A stretch of 64,000 bases of DNA from Glaciihabitans sp. (GTDB lineage Bacteria; Actinomycetota; Actinomycetes; Actinomycetales; Microbacteriaceae). A model generated the notes under the pieces. That model made no database searches. It was not told where the DNA came from and saw only the letters and a program-made list of their open reading frames with translations. A program made the position numbers and the translations under genes. How positions within the stretch are numbered: position 1 is the stretch's first letter; each line of letters starts with the position of its first letter. Location of the stretch: the NCBI GenBank assembly GCA_025463785.1, contig JAODBD010000009.1, forward strand, positions 124,001-188,000. The letters run 5' to 3'. Below are positions 1 to 8,138 of this stretch, one piece after another.

Positions 1-198
1 GGGGATGACACCCTCCGTCTTGTAACCGACGTCGAGAAGAACCTCGTCACGATCGATTTTGACGACGGTACCCTCGATGAGGTCTCCGTCGTTGAAGAAC
101 TTCAGTGTCTTTTCGACTGCGGCGAGAAAGTCTTCAGCAGATCCGATGTCATTGACGGCGACCTGCTTGGGTGCCTTGGCAGTCGTTGCGATTGTCAT
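1..198 (-). CDS. rpsA: 30S ribosomal protein S1, N-terminal part (runs off the left edge)
   Basis: The minus strand encodes an acidic N-terminus followed by FNDGDLIEGTVVKIDRDEVL, the opening of the first S1 (OB-fold) RNA-binding domain typical of bacterial ribosomal protein S1. S1 binds mRNA on the 30S subunit and helps start translation of structured messages. Only the first 66 residues are inside the window. The ATG at 196-198 is preceded by a CTGGAG Shine-Dalgarno-like stretch, which supports this start. The 114 bp upstream (199-312) should carry the promoter; I could not pick a convincing -35/-10 pair. Confidence 0.9.
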   Translation of the reverse strand, partial: MTIATTAKAPKQVAVNDIGSAEDFLAAVEKTLKFFNDGDLIEGTVVKIDRDEVLLDVGYKTEGVIP

Positions 199-312
199 GT
201 AGTTAGTGCTCCAGTATGGACATAGCTAGGGCCAGCGACGGGGTGATGCAGATGTTTTTCGCCGATGGCAGGCGGATGATAGCCACGAATGTGACGTTCC
301 AGCTTAGCGGAA

Positions 313-963
313 TCAGTCTGCCTGGGACAACACACGGCTCATGTAGCCGCGCTCCGTCTCGTAGATGTGCGCCGACTTGATGATGAAGACCAGCTGACCG
401 ACCGGGATACCCAACTCGCTCGCGATGTACTCCTGCAGCCAGGCAAGTTCAACCAGGTTGCCGTAGCCCTTCGAACCGAAGTCGATGCTGTGGGCGTACA
501 CGACCTGCTCGAGCGCGCCATCCCTGATCCAGAAATCGAGCAGGCTCACGCACGGAATGTACGACGTGTCGATGAGCGGTTCGAACGTGGTAATCGTCGC
601 TGAACGGCTCGTCGGATCGGTTTTCAGACGATCGATCACCCAACGGACCTGGTCGCGACTCGAACCCGCGTAGTCGAAGAGCCTGCTCGCGTAGCTTCGT
701 GCATCCCCCAGTTCCCTCACCAGGGCGTGGTCGGTGAAATTCGCGTGCATCCAGGCGAGACGCTCGGGGTCCGCGAAACGGGCGATGATCAGGTCGGCCG
801 GGCTTGGATGTGCAACGGTTATGGTCGCCCGTTCAATCTCGAGGATGGGCAAGTGGTCATACTCGCTCATAACCCCGGAGCCGAGAATGTGGTCCGCGAT
901 CCGCAGCCACGCCTCACCAATGGTCGTCGTGCTGATCGCGATGTCGTCAACTGCTGAAGTCAC
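313..963 (-). CDS. Short thymidylate-synthase-fold protein with altered ligand-binding residues
   Basis: This 216-residue protein aligns without gaps to the core of thymidylate synthase (ThyA) over residues 120-201. It keeps the catalytic cysteine (C138 in YIPC), S159, D161, N169 (the uracil-selecting Asn of ThyA), H199 and Y201 (SAHIYE). It differs where ThyA binds phosphate: the Arg of the RS.D motif is His158, the His after the catalytic Cys is Val139, and a conserved Gly near 165 is Lys. The first 60 residues show no clear ThyA similarity, and the protein is about 50 residues shorter than E. coli ThyA (264). The start is a GTG at 961-963; the only SD-like bases (GAGG) lie too close, so a leaderless start is possible. 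It could be a nucleotide-modifying enzyme (C5 methylase or hydroxymethylase) with a different substrate, or a paralogue of unknown role; normal ThyA activity looks doubtful. Confidence 0.7.
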   Translation of the reverse strand: MTSAVDDIAISTTTIGEAWLRIADHILGSGVMSEYDHLPILEIERATITVAHPSPADLIIARFADPERLAWMHANFTDHALVRELGDARSYASRLFDYAGSSRDQVRWVIDRLKTDPTSRSATITTFEPLIDTSYIPCVSLLDFWIRDGALEQVVYAHSIDFGSKGYGNLVELAWLQEYIASELGIPVGQLVFIIKSAHIYETERGYMSRVLSQAD

Positions 964-1031
964 ACCTCAGCCTAAGCTCGCAACGATGAGCCCACCGAAT
1001 CCGGTGGCCCATGGCCAGCACCAGGCAACTT

Positions 1032-2417
1032 CTACTCGGATTCGCGCCGTTTCGGGATGCGGTATCCGGCACCCGGGTGGGATGAAGGTAGCCCGGCCCG
1101 GCCCTCCGGAAAGAACCGCTCGCGCAGAGTTCCATCACGATAGCGTTCGCGGTACAGCCCGCGTTTCTGCAGCGCGGGGACCACGAACTCGACGAAGTCC
1201 TCGATGGTGCCGGGCGTCAGGAATTGACGAAGGTTGAATCCGTCGATCCCGGTCGCCGCCACCCAGCCCACTATCGCCTCAGCGATCTCGTCGCCGGTGC
1301 CAAGGGCAAAAAACGGACCTCGGTCGAACCTGGTGACCTCGCGCAACGCCTCGCCGACGGTCGCGCCCGGCGCATAGCGACTCATGGTTGCTGCTTCCTT
1401 GCTGCTCGCGGTCGCCGCAATAATGTCGGCGATGCGCGTTTCGGGCGGGTAGGCGGCCAGATCGATTCCGCTGCCGCCGCCCGCGTAGGCGAGATAGCCT
1501 TCGGCACTCGAGTATCGCTCGTACTCCTCGGCTTTGCGCACAGCATCGGCGTGGGTTCGACCCGGAATCAGCACTGCACTGCCGAGCGTGCGGACCGCAT
1601 CCGGCCCGCGGCCATACTCGTCAGCGAGCCGGCGGATGTCCGCGATGCTCGCCGCGAAATCCTCCAGTGACGCTCCCCCGACGAACACCACCTCGGCATG
1701 CTTCGCTGCGAACGCGCGACCCGTAGCCGACGACCCGGCTTGGAAAATGACGGGTGTTCTCTGCGGCGAAGGCTCGGAGAGATGCGGCCCCGCAACCTGA
1801 AAGTACGCCCCGTTGTGATCGATCGCGTGCACCCGGCTCGGGTCGGTGTAAACGCCACGGACGGCATCCCGAGTCACCGCGCCGTCTTCCCATGAGCCTT
1901 CCCACAGCTTGTACAACACCTGGAGGTACTCGTGTGCCCTGTCGTAGCGCTGCTCGTGCGACAGCTCGTTCTCGAGCCCGAAATTTCGGGCGGCGCCCGG
2001 AAGGTACGACGTCACCACGTTCCAGCCGAAGCGGCCCTTGGTCAGGTGATCAAGGGTGCTCGCGCGGCGGGCGAACGCGAACGGTGGTTCGTATGTGGTC
2101 GAAAATGTGGCGACGAAACCGAGGTGCTCCGTCACCGCGGCCATCGCCGGTATCACCAGAAGTGGATCGTTGTTCGGGATCTGCACAGCCTCGCGCACAG
2201 CAGTTTCCGGGCCGCCGCGGTATCCGTCGTAGGCGCCGATTACGTCTGCGAGAAATACCGAGTCGAACAGGCCGGCCTCGAGGAGGCGAGCCTCGTCCTG
2301 CCAAAACGCGAGGTCGGTGTACCGATCACGCGTGTTGGCAGGATGACGCCACAGACCCTGCGAGATGTGCCCAACCGTGTTCATTTCAAACAGGTTGAAG
2401 CTCAGCTCGGTGGTCAC
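1032..2417 (-). CDS. LLM-class flavin-dependent monooxygenase, NtaA/SnaA/DszA type
   Basis: The 461-residue protein has the luciferase-like TIM-barrel pattern of the nitrilotriacetate monooxygenase subfamily: N-terminal MNTVGHISQGLWRHP, a WQDEARLLEAGLFDSVFLAD stretch, then TLDHLTKGRFGWNVVTS. These enzymes use FMNH2 from a partner reductase plus O2 to oxidise small organic or sulfur compounds. The start is a GTG that overlaps the TGA of the upstream DUF885 gene as GTGA, so the two are translationally coupled; a longer reading frame upstream lies inside the DUF885 gene and is not used. No flavin reductase gene is adjacent. The substrate cannot be told from sequence. Confidence 0.86.
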   Translation of the reverse strand: MTTELSFNLFEMNTVGHISQGLWRHPANTRDRYTDLAFWQDEARLLEAGLFDSVFLADVIGAYDGYRGGPETAVREAVQIPNNDPLLVIPAMAAVTEHLGFVATFSTTYEPPFAFARRASTLDHLTKGRFGWNVVTSYLPGAARNFGLENELSHEQRYDRAHEYLQVLYKLWEGSWEDGAVTRDAVRGVYTDPSRVHAIDHNGAYFQVAGPHLSEPSPQRTPVIFQAGSSATGRAFAAKHAEVVFVGGASLEDFAASIADIRRLADEYGRGPDAVRTLGSAVLIPGRTHADAVRKAEEYERYSSAEGYLAYAGGGSGIDLAAYPPETRIADIIAATASSKEAATMSRYAPGATVGEALREVTRFDRGPFFALGTGDEIAEAIVGWVAATGIDGFNLRQFLTPGTIEDFVEFVVPALQKRGLYRERYRDGTLRERFFPEGRAGLPSSHPGAGYRIPKRRESE

Positions 2418-4090
2418 CCGAGCAGCGCCTTCTTGAGCGTGTCGAGCCCGACGCCGCCAATGTCGAGCGCCTTCTTGTGGAACTCCTTGGGACTGAAGGA
2501 TGCCCCCTCGCGCGCCTTGTACTCGTCGCGAATCTGTTCCCAGATGCGCTGGCCCACCTTGTATGACGGCGCCTGACCCGGCCAACCGAGATACCGGTTG
2601 ACCTCGAAACGTACGAATTCCGGGTTCATGTTCACGTTCTTCCCCATGAAGTCGAACGCGTAGTCGCCGGTCCACTTGCCCTGGCCGTCAGGGCGCTCCT
2701 TCTCGAGGTGCACACCGATGTCGAGAACGACACGTGCTGCGCGCATCCGCTGGCCATCGAGCATCCCGAGCCGGTCTGCCGGATCACTCAGATAGCCGAG
2801 CTCCTCCATGAGGCGTTCCGCGTACAGCGCCCAGCCCTCCGCCTGGCCCGAGGTGCCCGCGAGCAGTCGACGATAGCTGTTGAGCGTCGCGCGGTTGTAG
2901 ACGGCCTGCGCGATCTGCAGGTGATGCCCCGGAACGCCTTCGTGATACACGGTTGTAAGCTCCCGCCAGGTATCGAACTCGGTGACGCCCTCCGGCACGG
3001 ACCACCACATCCGACCGGGCCGGGAGAAGTCGTCTGTCGGGCCGGTGTAATAGATGATCCCCGTGTGGCTCGGTGCGATCATGCACTCGAGCGTGCGGAT
3101 CTGCTGCGGGATGTCGAAGTGGGTCCTGCCCAGCTCCTCAATAGCGTGGTCGCTGGTTTCCTGCATCCAACGCTGAAGAGCGTCCGTGCCGTGAAGTTTT
3201 CGCGACGAGTCCGCGTCAAGGAACGCGACGGCCTCCTCGACGGAAGCGCCCGGCTTGATCTCATTCGCGATCGCCGTCTGTTCGTCGACCATGCGCTGCA
3301 GCTCTTCGATGCCCCATTCGTAGGTCTCGTCGAGGTCGACGGTTGCACCGAGAAACGACCGGGAGGCGACCTCGTAGATATCGCGACCGACGGCATCTTT
3401 ATCCCCCGCCTTCGGCAGAAGCTCGCTTTCGAAGAAGTCGGCGAGCTTGTCGTATGCCTCGGCGGATGCTGATGCACCCGTCTTCAGGTCGGCATTCAGC
3501 CCGGCCGATATCCCGTCGGCCCGCCCAACGAGTTCAGCGAAGAGACCGTCGGGGTCTGCGGTCGTTCGAGCTTGCAGGATGACCTCGCGCACCTGGCGCG
3601 CGGCGGGAACGACGCCCTTCGAAATGCCCAGGCGGAGAGTTTCGATGTACTGGTCGATTGCGACAGGAGCCTTATTGAGTCGCGAGGAGACATCCGACCA
3701 GTCCTGCTCGGTCGAGGTCGGCATGATGTCGAATACCTCGCGAATGGTCTGCACCGGGGATGCGATCACATTGACATCGCGAAGATGCAGCCCGACGGCA
3801 TCCTTTTCCAATTCGAGCGCCAGCGTCTCCAGCAGGTCGACCTTGGTGACCTCGTCGACAGCGTCGCTGGTGGGCACGTCTTTCAGCTCAGCAATTACTG
3901 CCCTCGCCGCAGCGGCAAGCGCCTCGTGACCCGCGGGCGAGAAGTCTTCCCACTCCCCCGTCCTGCCGTTGTCTGCGCCGATGTAGGTCGCAAGAGTGGG
4001 AACCAGTTCGGCGAGTGTTGTGACCCACCTCTCCGCAATTGCGTCGATCGGCGTGGGTGTACGCACATCGATGTGCTGTTCATTTGTCAT
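2414..4090 (-). CDS. DUF885 family protein, putative zinc-dependent hydrolase
   Basis: At 558 residues this matches the usual length of DUF885 proteins, which are common in actinobacteria and resemble metallopeptidases. The diagnostic motif is YHEGVPGHHLQ near residue 385, an HExxxGH-like metal-binding helix, followed by the conserved SGQAEGWALYAERLM segment carrying a second likely metal-ligand glutamate. No signal peptide is seen, so it should be cytosolic. It ends in a 4-nt GTGA overlap with the flavin monooxygenase gene, which suggests the two products act together, but the substrate is unknown. Start is ATG at 4088-4090. Confidence 0.85.
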   Translation of the reverse strand: MTNEQHIDVRTPTPIDAIAERWVTTLAELVPTLATYIGADNGRTGEWEDFSPAGHEALAAAARAVIAELKDVPTSDAVDEVTKVDLLETLALELEKDAVGLHLRDVNVIASPVQTIREVFDIMPTSTEQDWSDVSSRLNKAPVAIDQYIETLRLGISKGVVPAARQVREVILQARTTADPDGLFAELVGRADGISAGLNADLKTGASASAEAYDKLADFFESELLPKAGDKDAVGRDIYEVASRSFLGATVDLDETYEWGIEELQRMVDEQTAIANEIKPGASVEEAVAFLDADSSRKLHGTDALQRWMQETSDHAIEELGRTHFDIPQQIRTLECMIAPSHTGIIYYTGPTDDFSRPGRMWWSVPEGVTEFDTWRELTTVYHEGVPGHHLQIAQAVYNRATLNSYRRLLAGTSGQAEGWALYAERLMEELGYLSDPADRLGMLDGQRMRAARVVLDIGVHLEKERPDGQGKWTGDYAFDFMGKNVNMNPEFVRFEVNRYLGWPGQAPSYKVGQRIWEQIRDEYKAREGASFSPKEFHKKALDIGGVGLDTLKKALLG

Positions 4091-4128
4091 AAATCGAGCC
4101 TAGAACACGCTCGCGACGAAACGTGGAG

Positions 4129-4575
4129 CTAACTGGCCAGCAACTCATAGACACGCTCGGCCGTGCTCGCCGACCGCAGGGACGCCGCACGGCCCTCATC
4201 GAGCAACACGGTGGCGAGTTGGCTGAGCAGTGTGATGTACCTGCGCCCGTGCGCGGCGATTCCGATAACGGTGGTGACATCGCTGCCGCCCCAGTCGATC
4301 GGCGACGCGAGCAGCAGCAGGCTCAGCCCCTCGGTAATGACGTCATTCTTGGCGGTGAGCGTGCCGTGCGGCATCGCAATTCCATCGCCCACAAACGTGG
4401 AAACCGCTCTCTCACGATCGAGCATTTGGTCGACGTAGTCTTCGTCGACGCAGCCGGCCGCGACGAGCAGGGCGCCGGACCGCCGAACAGCTTCATCCCG
4501 ATCGACGACTTGCGCCGCGAAAACGATGGAGGCAGGGGGAAGAAGTTCTCGAAGCTCAACCGCTGAAGGAGCCAT
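4129..4575 (-). CDS. PTS EIIA component, fructose/mannitol type (EIIA-2)
   Basis: The 148-residue protein has the PTS EIIA type-2 fold pattern with the phosphoryl-accepting histidine in GIAMPHG (His70), followed by the hydrophobic LSLLLLASPIDW strand. EIIA domains receive phosphate from HPr and pass it to EIIB during sugar uptake, or act as sensors. No EIIB or EIIC gene is next to it: the neighbours are a DUF885 gene and polA. It is therefore either a subunit serving a transporter encoded elsewhere or a regulatory EIIA (PtsN-like). Start is ATG at 4573-4575. Confidence 0.82.
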   Translation of the reverse strand: MAPSAVELRELLPPASIVFAAQVVDRDEAVRRSGALLVAAGCVDEDYVDQMLDRERAVSTFVGDGIAMPHGTLTAKNDVITEGLSLLLLASPIDWGGSDVTTVIGIAAHGRRYITLLSQLATVLLDEGRAASLRSASTAERVYELLAS

Positions 4576-4646
4576 AGCTCAAACCTAGCGCCGACCCGGC
4601 GCACACCGATCAGGCAATCCGCGCCGCCGTGCCCTGATGCGCTAAC

Positions 4647-7316
4647 TCAGTGCGCTGCTTCGTCCCAGTTGGCGCCGGTGCCGATCTGAACGTCGAGCGG
4701 TACCCGGAGATCCGCTGCATGGCCCATCCGGTCACGCACGATCGCCGCCAGGGCATCGAGTTCGCCCGACGCAACCTCGAACACGAGCTCATCGTGCACC
4801 TGCATGAGCATCCGGGATTCGAGCGATTGGGTGCGCAGGTCGTCGGCAATGCCCAGCATTGCGATCTTCAGGATGTCGGCGGCAGACCCCTGGATGGGCG
4901 CATTGAGCGCTGCCCGCTCGGCATTTTCGCGCAGCACCCTGTTGTTTGAGGTCAGGTCGCCGAAAGGCCGACGCCGGCCAAAAATGGTCTCCGTGTAGCC
5001 GTCGACTCTGGCCTGTTCGACGACGTTTCGCAAATAGTCGCGCACGGCGCCAAAACGCGCGAAATAGTCGGTCATCAGCTGTTTCGCCTCGGCGGTCTCG
5101 ATGCGTAGTTGCTTGCTGAGGCCGAATGCGCTCAACCCGTAGGCGAGCCCGTACGACATCGCCTTCACCTTGGTTCGCATAACGGGCGTGACGTCGGCGG
5201 GCTCAACGCCGAAGATGCGCGATCCGACGAACCGGTGGAGGTCCTCGCCCTCGTTGAAAGCCAGAATGAGCCCGTCATCCCCGGAAAGATGCGCCATGAT
5301 CCGCATCTCGATCTGTGAGTAATCGGCCGTGAGGAGCGTCTCGAACCCCGCGCCGCGCTCGAACGACGAACGAATCTCGCGCCCGACCTCGGTCTTCACC
5401 GGGATGTTTTGCAGGTTGGGATCATTGGACGAGATGCGACCCGTACTGGTGCCCGTCTGGTCGTAGGTGGTGTGAATACGGGCGTCAGCCGCGATGCCGC
5501 GCTCGAGCGTCTCAATGATCTGCTTCAGCTTCGTTGCATCTCGGTGCTGGAGCAGCAGATCGAGGAACGGATGGGGTGCCTGATCCTGTAGATCGGCGAG
5601 TGAGGCCGCGTCTGTGGAGAAACCGGTCTTGTTTGCACGCGTCTTCGGCATCCCGAGTTCTTCGAAAAGCACCTGCTGCAGCTGCTTGGGCGAACCGAGG
5701 TTTACCTCGTGGCCGATTTCGGCGTAGGCGCGGGAGGCGAGACTGTCTGCACTCGCGGTCAGACTGGCGTTCAGACGCGCGAGTTCGGATGCGTTCACAG
5801 TCACGCCCGTCGTCTCCATGAGCGCGAGCACGGGAACGAGGGGCAGCTCGATGTCATCGAGGACACGTCGCGACCCGGCATCCAGCCGCTCCGCCAGATA
5901 CTCGGAGAGCCGGAAGACGTACCAGGCCTCGGTCGCCGGGCTGAACGCCTCGACATCAGGGACGAGCTGGTTTGGATCTGCTTGCGGCAGCGTTTCGCCG
6001 AGGTGCGAATAGACCTGCGCAGGAAGATTCTCGCTGTGTCCCCCAGGCTTTAGGAGCCAGGCCGCAAGCGTCGTGTCGAACGCGATGCCACGGAGTTCGA
6101 GCCCCGAGCGTCGCAGCCACTTGAGCTCGCGTTTGGAGTCGTGCAGGTACTTCGGTGCATCGCTCGCCAGCCAGGCCTCAAGCGCAACGTAATCGGGTCG
6201 ACCGGATGCCCACGGCACGAATGCCGAGTCGGAGTCGCTGGCAAGACCAAGCCCGGTAACCTCGCCCGCAGTAAATTCAACTCGCAGTCCGAGCGGCTTC
6301 GTACCCTTTGCCGTTGTCGTGTCGATCCACTTGGCAAGCTCTTCGTCCACCATGGTGCGGACGGGCGGCACCTCGGTGCCCGCGAGCACGGCGTCGGTCG
6401 GCAGCTCGCCGACATCGCTGCCCTCAGCGGCGGCAATCTTGAGGACCCGGTCGAGCAGGGTTCTGAATTGCAACTTGTCGAAGACTTCACGAACTGCAGT
6501 GACGTTGATGGGTTTGCGTTCGAGGTCGGTCGGGCCGAGGGGCAGGTCAACGTTCGTGAGCAGGTGATTGAGCTTGCGGTTGCGTACGGCCCGTTCTCGC
6601 TGTTCGCGCAACTTCTCGCCGACGACTCCCCCGATCTCGTCGCTGTGCTCGAGCAGCTGGCTCAGGCTGCCGTACTGGTTAATCCATTTGACCGCGGTTT
6701 TCTCGCCGACCTTGTCGATGCCAATGAGGTTGTCGCTGGTCTCGCCGACTAGCGCAGCCACGTCGGGATATTGGTGCGGCTCGATGCCGTACCGTTCGAA
6801 CACCGTGTCGCGGTTGTACCGCTTCAGCTCAGATACCCCGCGCGCGTTCGGGTACAGCAGCGTCACGTCGTCGTTGATCATCTGGATCGCATCACGGTCA
6901 CCGGACACCACGAAAACGTTGAATCCCTGCTGTGACCCCTCGTGTGCCAGCGTCGCCAGAATGTCATCCGCTTCGAAATCTTCCTTCGACAGGGTCGGAA
7001 TGTTCATGGCCTTCAGTGCCTCCTCGAGCAGTGGGATCTGACCCACGAACTCCGGGGGCGTCTCGCCGCGGGTGCCCTTGTACTCGGGATACTCACGCGT
7101 GCGAAACGAATAACGCGAGATGTCGAACGCCACGGCAACGTGTGTCGGCCTCTCGTTTGCGAGCAGGTTGATCAGCATCGAGATGAAACCGTGGATTGCG
7201 TTGGTGTGCTGGCCCTCGCGGTTCATGAAACTGTCGACCGGAAGGGCGTAAAACGCCCGGAACGCCAGCGAATGGCCATCAATGACCATGAGGGTAGGCT
7301 TTTCGGAGTCCGTCAC
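4647..7316 (-). CDS. polA: DNA polymerase I
   Basis: 889 residues with three domains in order: N-terminal 5'-3' flap nuclease (VIDGHSLAFRAFYALP, then EADDILATLA and VSGDRD metal sites), a middle 3'-5' exonuclease-like domain, and the family A polymerase with motif A (TADYSQIEMRIMAHLSG), motif B (RTKVKAMSYGLAYGLSAFGL) and motif C (MQVHDELVFE). The middle domain has lost its catalytic acids: the DxE of Exo I reads GLRVEF and the Exo III aspartate region reads AWYVFRL, so proofreading is predicted to be absent, as known for Mycobacterium and Thermus PolA. Role: Okazaki fragment maturation and repair synthesis. Its start is 66 bp from the divergent thioesterase gene. Confidence 0.97.
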   Translation of the reverse strand: MTDSEKPTLMVIDGHSLAFRAFYALPVDSFMNREGQHTNAIHGFISMLINLLANERPTHVAVAFDISRYSFRTREYPEYKGTRGETPPEFVGQIPLLEEALKAMNIPTLSKEDFEADDILATLAHEGSQQGFNVFVVSGDRDAIQMINDDVTLLYPNARGVSELKRYNRDTVFERYGIEPHQYPDVAALVGETSDNLIGIDKVGEKTAVKWINQYGSLSQLLEHSDEIGGVVGEKLREQRERAVRNRKLNHLLTNVDLPLGPTDLERKPINVTAVREVFDKLQFRTLLDRVLKIAAAEGSDVGELPTDAVLAGTEVPPVRTMVDEELAKWIDTTTAKGTKPLGLRVEFTAGEVTGLGLASDSDSAFVPWASGRPDYVALEAWLASDAPKYLHDSKRELKWLRRSGLELRGIAFDTTLAAWLLKPGGHSENLPAQVYSHLGETLPQADPNQLVPDVEAFSPATEAWYVFRLSEYLAERLDAGSRRVLDDIELPLVPVLALMETTGVTVNASELARLNASLTASADSLASRAYAEIGHEVNLGSPKQLQQVLFEELGMPKTRANKTGFSTDAASLADLQDQAPHPFLDLLLQHRDATKLKQIIETLERGIAADARIHTTYDQTGTSTGRISSNDPNLQNIPVKTEVGREIRSSFERGAGFETLLTADYSQIEMRIMAHLSGDDGLILAFNEGEDLHRFVGSRIFGVEPADVTPVMRTKVKAMSYGLAYGLSAFGLSKQLRIETAEAKQLMTDYFARFGAVRDYLRNVVEQARVDGYTETIFGRRRPFGDLTSNNRVLRENAERAALNAPIQGSAADILKIAMLGIADDLRTQSLESRMLMQVHDELVFEVASGELDALAAIVRDRMGHAADLRVPLDVQIGTGANWDEAAH

Positions 7317-7382
7317 GAGGCCAGCCTAGTCGCGGCCACCGACGGTGTTTCCGCCGCTGTTCACGTCATTCGAAAGAAGCCG

Positions 7383-7808
7383 ATGACCATCTATCCCGAC
7401 AATCTCGACCCAGAGCTTTTCAAGCGATTGATCGAGTCTGGCGGTGGCGACCTCACTTCACGGATGGGCGTCGAATTCCTCGAACTGTCGGCCGAGCATT
7501 CCGTCGCCAGGATGCCGGTGGAGGGCAACACGCAGGTCATCGGGCTCCTCCACGGAGGAGCGCACGTCGTGCTGGGCGAGTCGCTCGGGTCGATTTCGTC
7601 CGCAATTCACGCTGGCCCCGGTCGTTATGCGGTTGGGATCGAGATCAACGCGACCCACAGTCGCTCGGTTACGTCGGGCTGGGTCATCGGCACATGCGAT
7701 GCGCTGGTCCTCGGGCGCACACTTGCGACGCACGAGATCGTAATTCGCGACGAGCAGGGCCGCAGGCTTTCGACGGTGCGCATGACGAACATGCTGCGTG
7801 ATCAGTAG
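7383..7808 (+). CDS. PaaI-family hotdog-fold thioesterase
   Basis: This 141-residue protein shows the hotdog thioesterase pattern VIGLLHGGAHVVLGESLGS (residues 52-70), where the HGG loop and Glu66 form the active-site region, followed by the strand GIEINATHSRSV. Family members cleave acyl-CoA or aryl-CoA thioesters such as 4-hydroxybenzoyl-, phenylacetyl- or DHNA-CoA. The ATG at 7383 follows a GAAAG Shine-Dalgarno-like sequence, which is why this start is preferred over longer versions that would run into polA's promoter. It is divergent from polA. A phosphatase relic starts 2 nt after its stop codon. Confidence 0.88.
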   Translation: MTIYPDNLDPELFKRLIESGGGDLTSRMGVEFLELSAEHSVARMPVEGNTQVIGLLHGGAHVVLGESLGSISSAIHAGPGRYAVGIEINATHSRSVTSGWVIGTCDALVLGRTLATHEIVIRDEQGRRLSTVRMTNMLRDQ

Positions 7809-7810
7809 TC

Positions 7811-8013
7811 ATGCTGGATTTGCGTGATGTTGACTGGGGTGACCTGCAGAACGCCCGCGACTTCGGCTGCCTGTCTGCGAATGGGTGGCTGACTCAGCCC
7901 GGGCGAAGCTGACCGACTTTCTCGACGGGGTGGACGTCGAGCAGTACCTGCGCAGTGCGGGGGTCACTTCGACTCAAGTCGCACGACCAGGGTCGCGACT
8001 GCTTGACAGGTAG
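7811..8013 (+). pseudogene. Relic of a tyrosine-phosphatase-like (Y_phosphatase3) gene with internal deletion
   Basis: An ATG 2 nt after the thioesterase stop opens MLDLRDVDWGDLQNARDFG, then SANGWLTQPGRS and a stop at 7910-7912. This is the N-terminal NxRDLGG...pGxlyRS signature of bacterial dual-specificity or tyrosine phosphatases, with the usual second Gly changed to Cys. From 7909, in another frame, comes DFLDGVDVEQYLRSAGVTS and a TAG at 8011-8013, which matches the family's conserved C-terminal tail. The roughly 180 residues in between, including the HCxxGxxR catalytic loop, are gone. The rest of the gap to the ANTAR regulator (8014-8138) shows nothing recognisable. The gene was probably once co-translated with the thioesterase. 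Confidence 0.65.
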
Positions 8014-8138
8014 CTCGCCCGTCGATCCTCCCCCGTCGGAAAATCTGCGAAACACCGTCGCAGCGGGCTCACAAGACCGGCGATTCGCAATTTCTCCGAC
8101 GCTGGCACACGCCGCGACTGTGCAGTCGCAGGAGCGAG

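Noticed and set aside
734-1237. Plus-strand frame of 167 codons at the left side
   Set aside because: It is antisense to the ThyA-fold and flavin monooxygenase genes, crosses their gap, has low-complexity Arg/Ser-rich sequence and no ribosome site. It is a GC-rich shadow frame.
2418-2675. 86-residue N-terminal extension of the flavin monooxygenase
   Set aside because: It lies wholly inside the DUF885 gene in another frame and is Arg/Gly-rich; the GTGA overlap gives a normal start.
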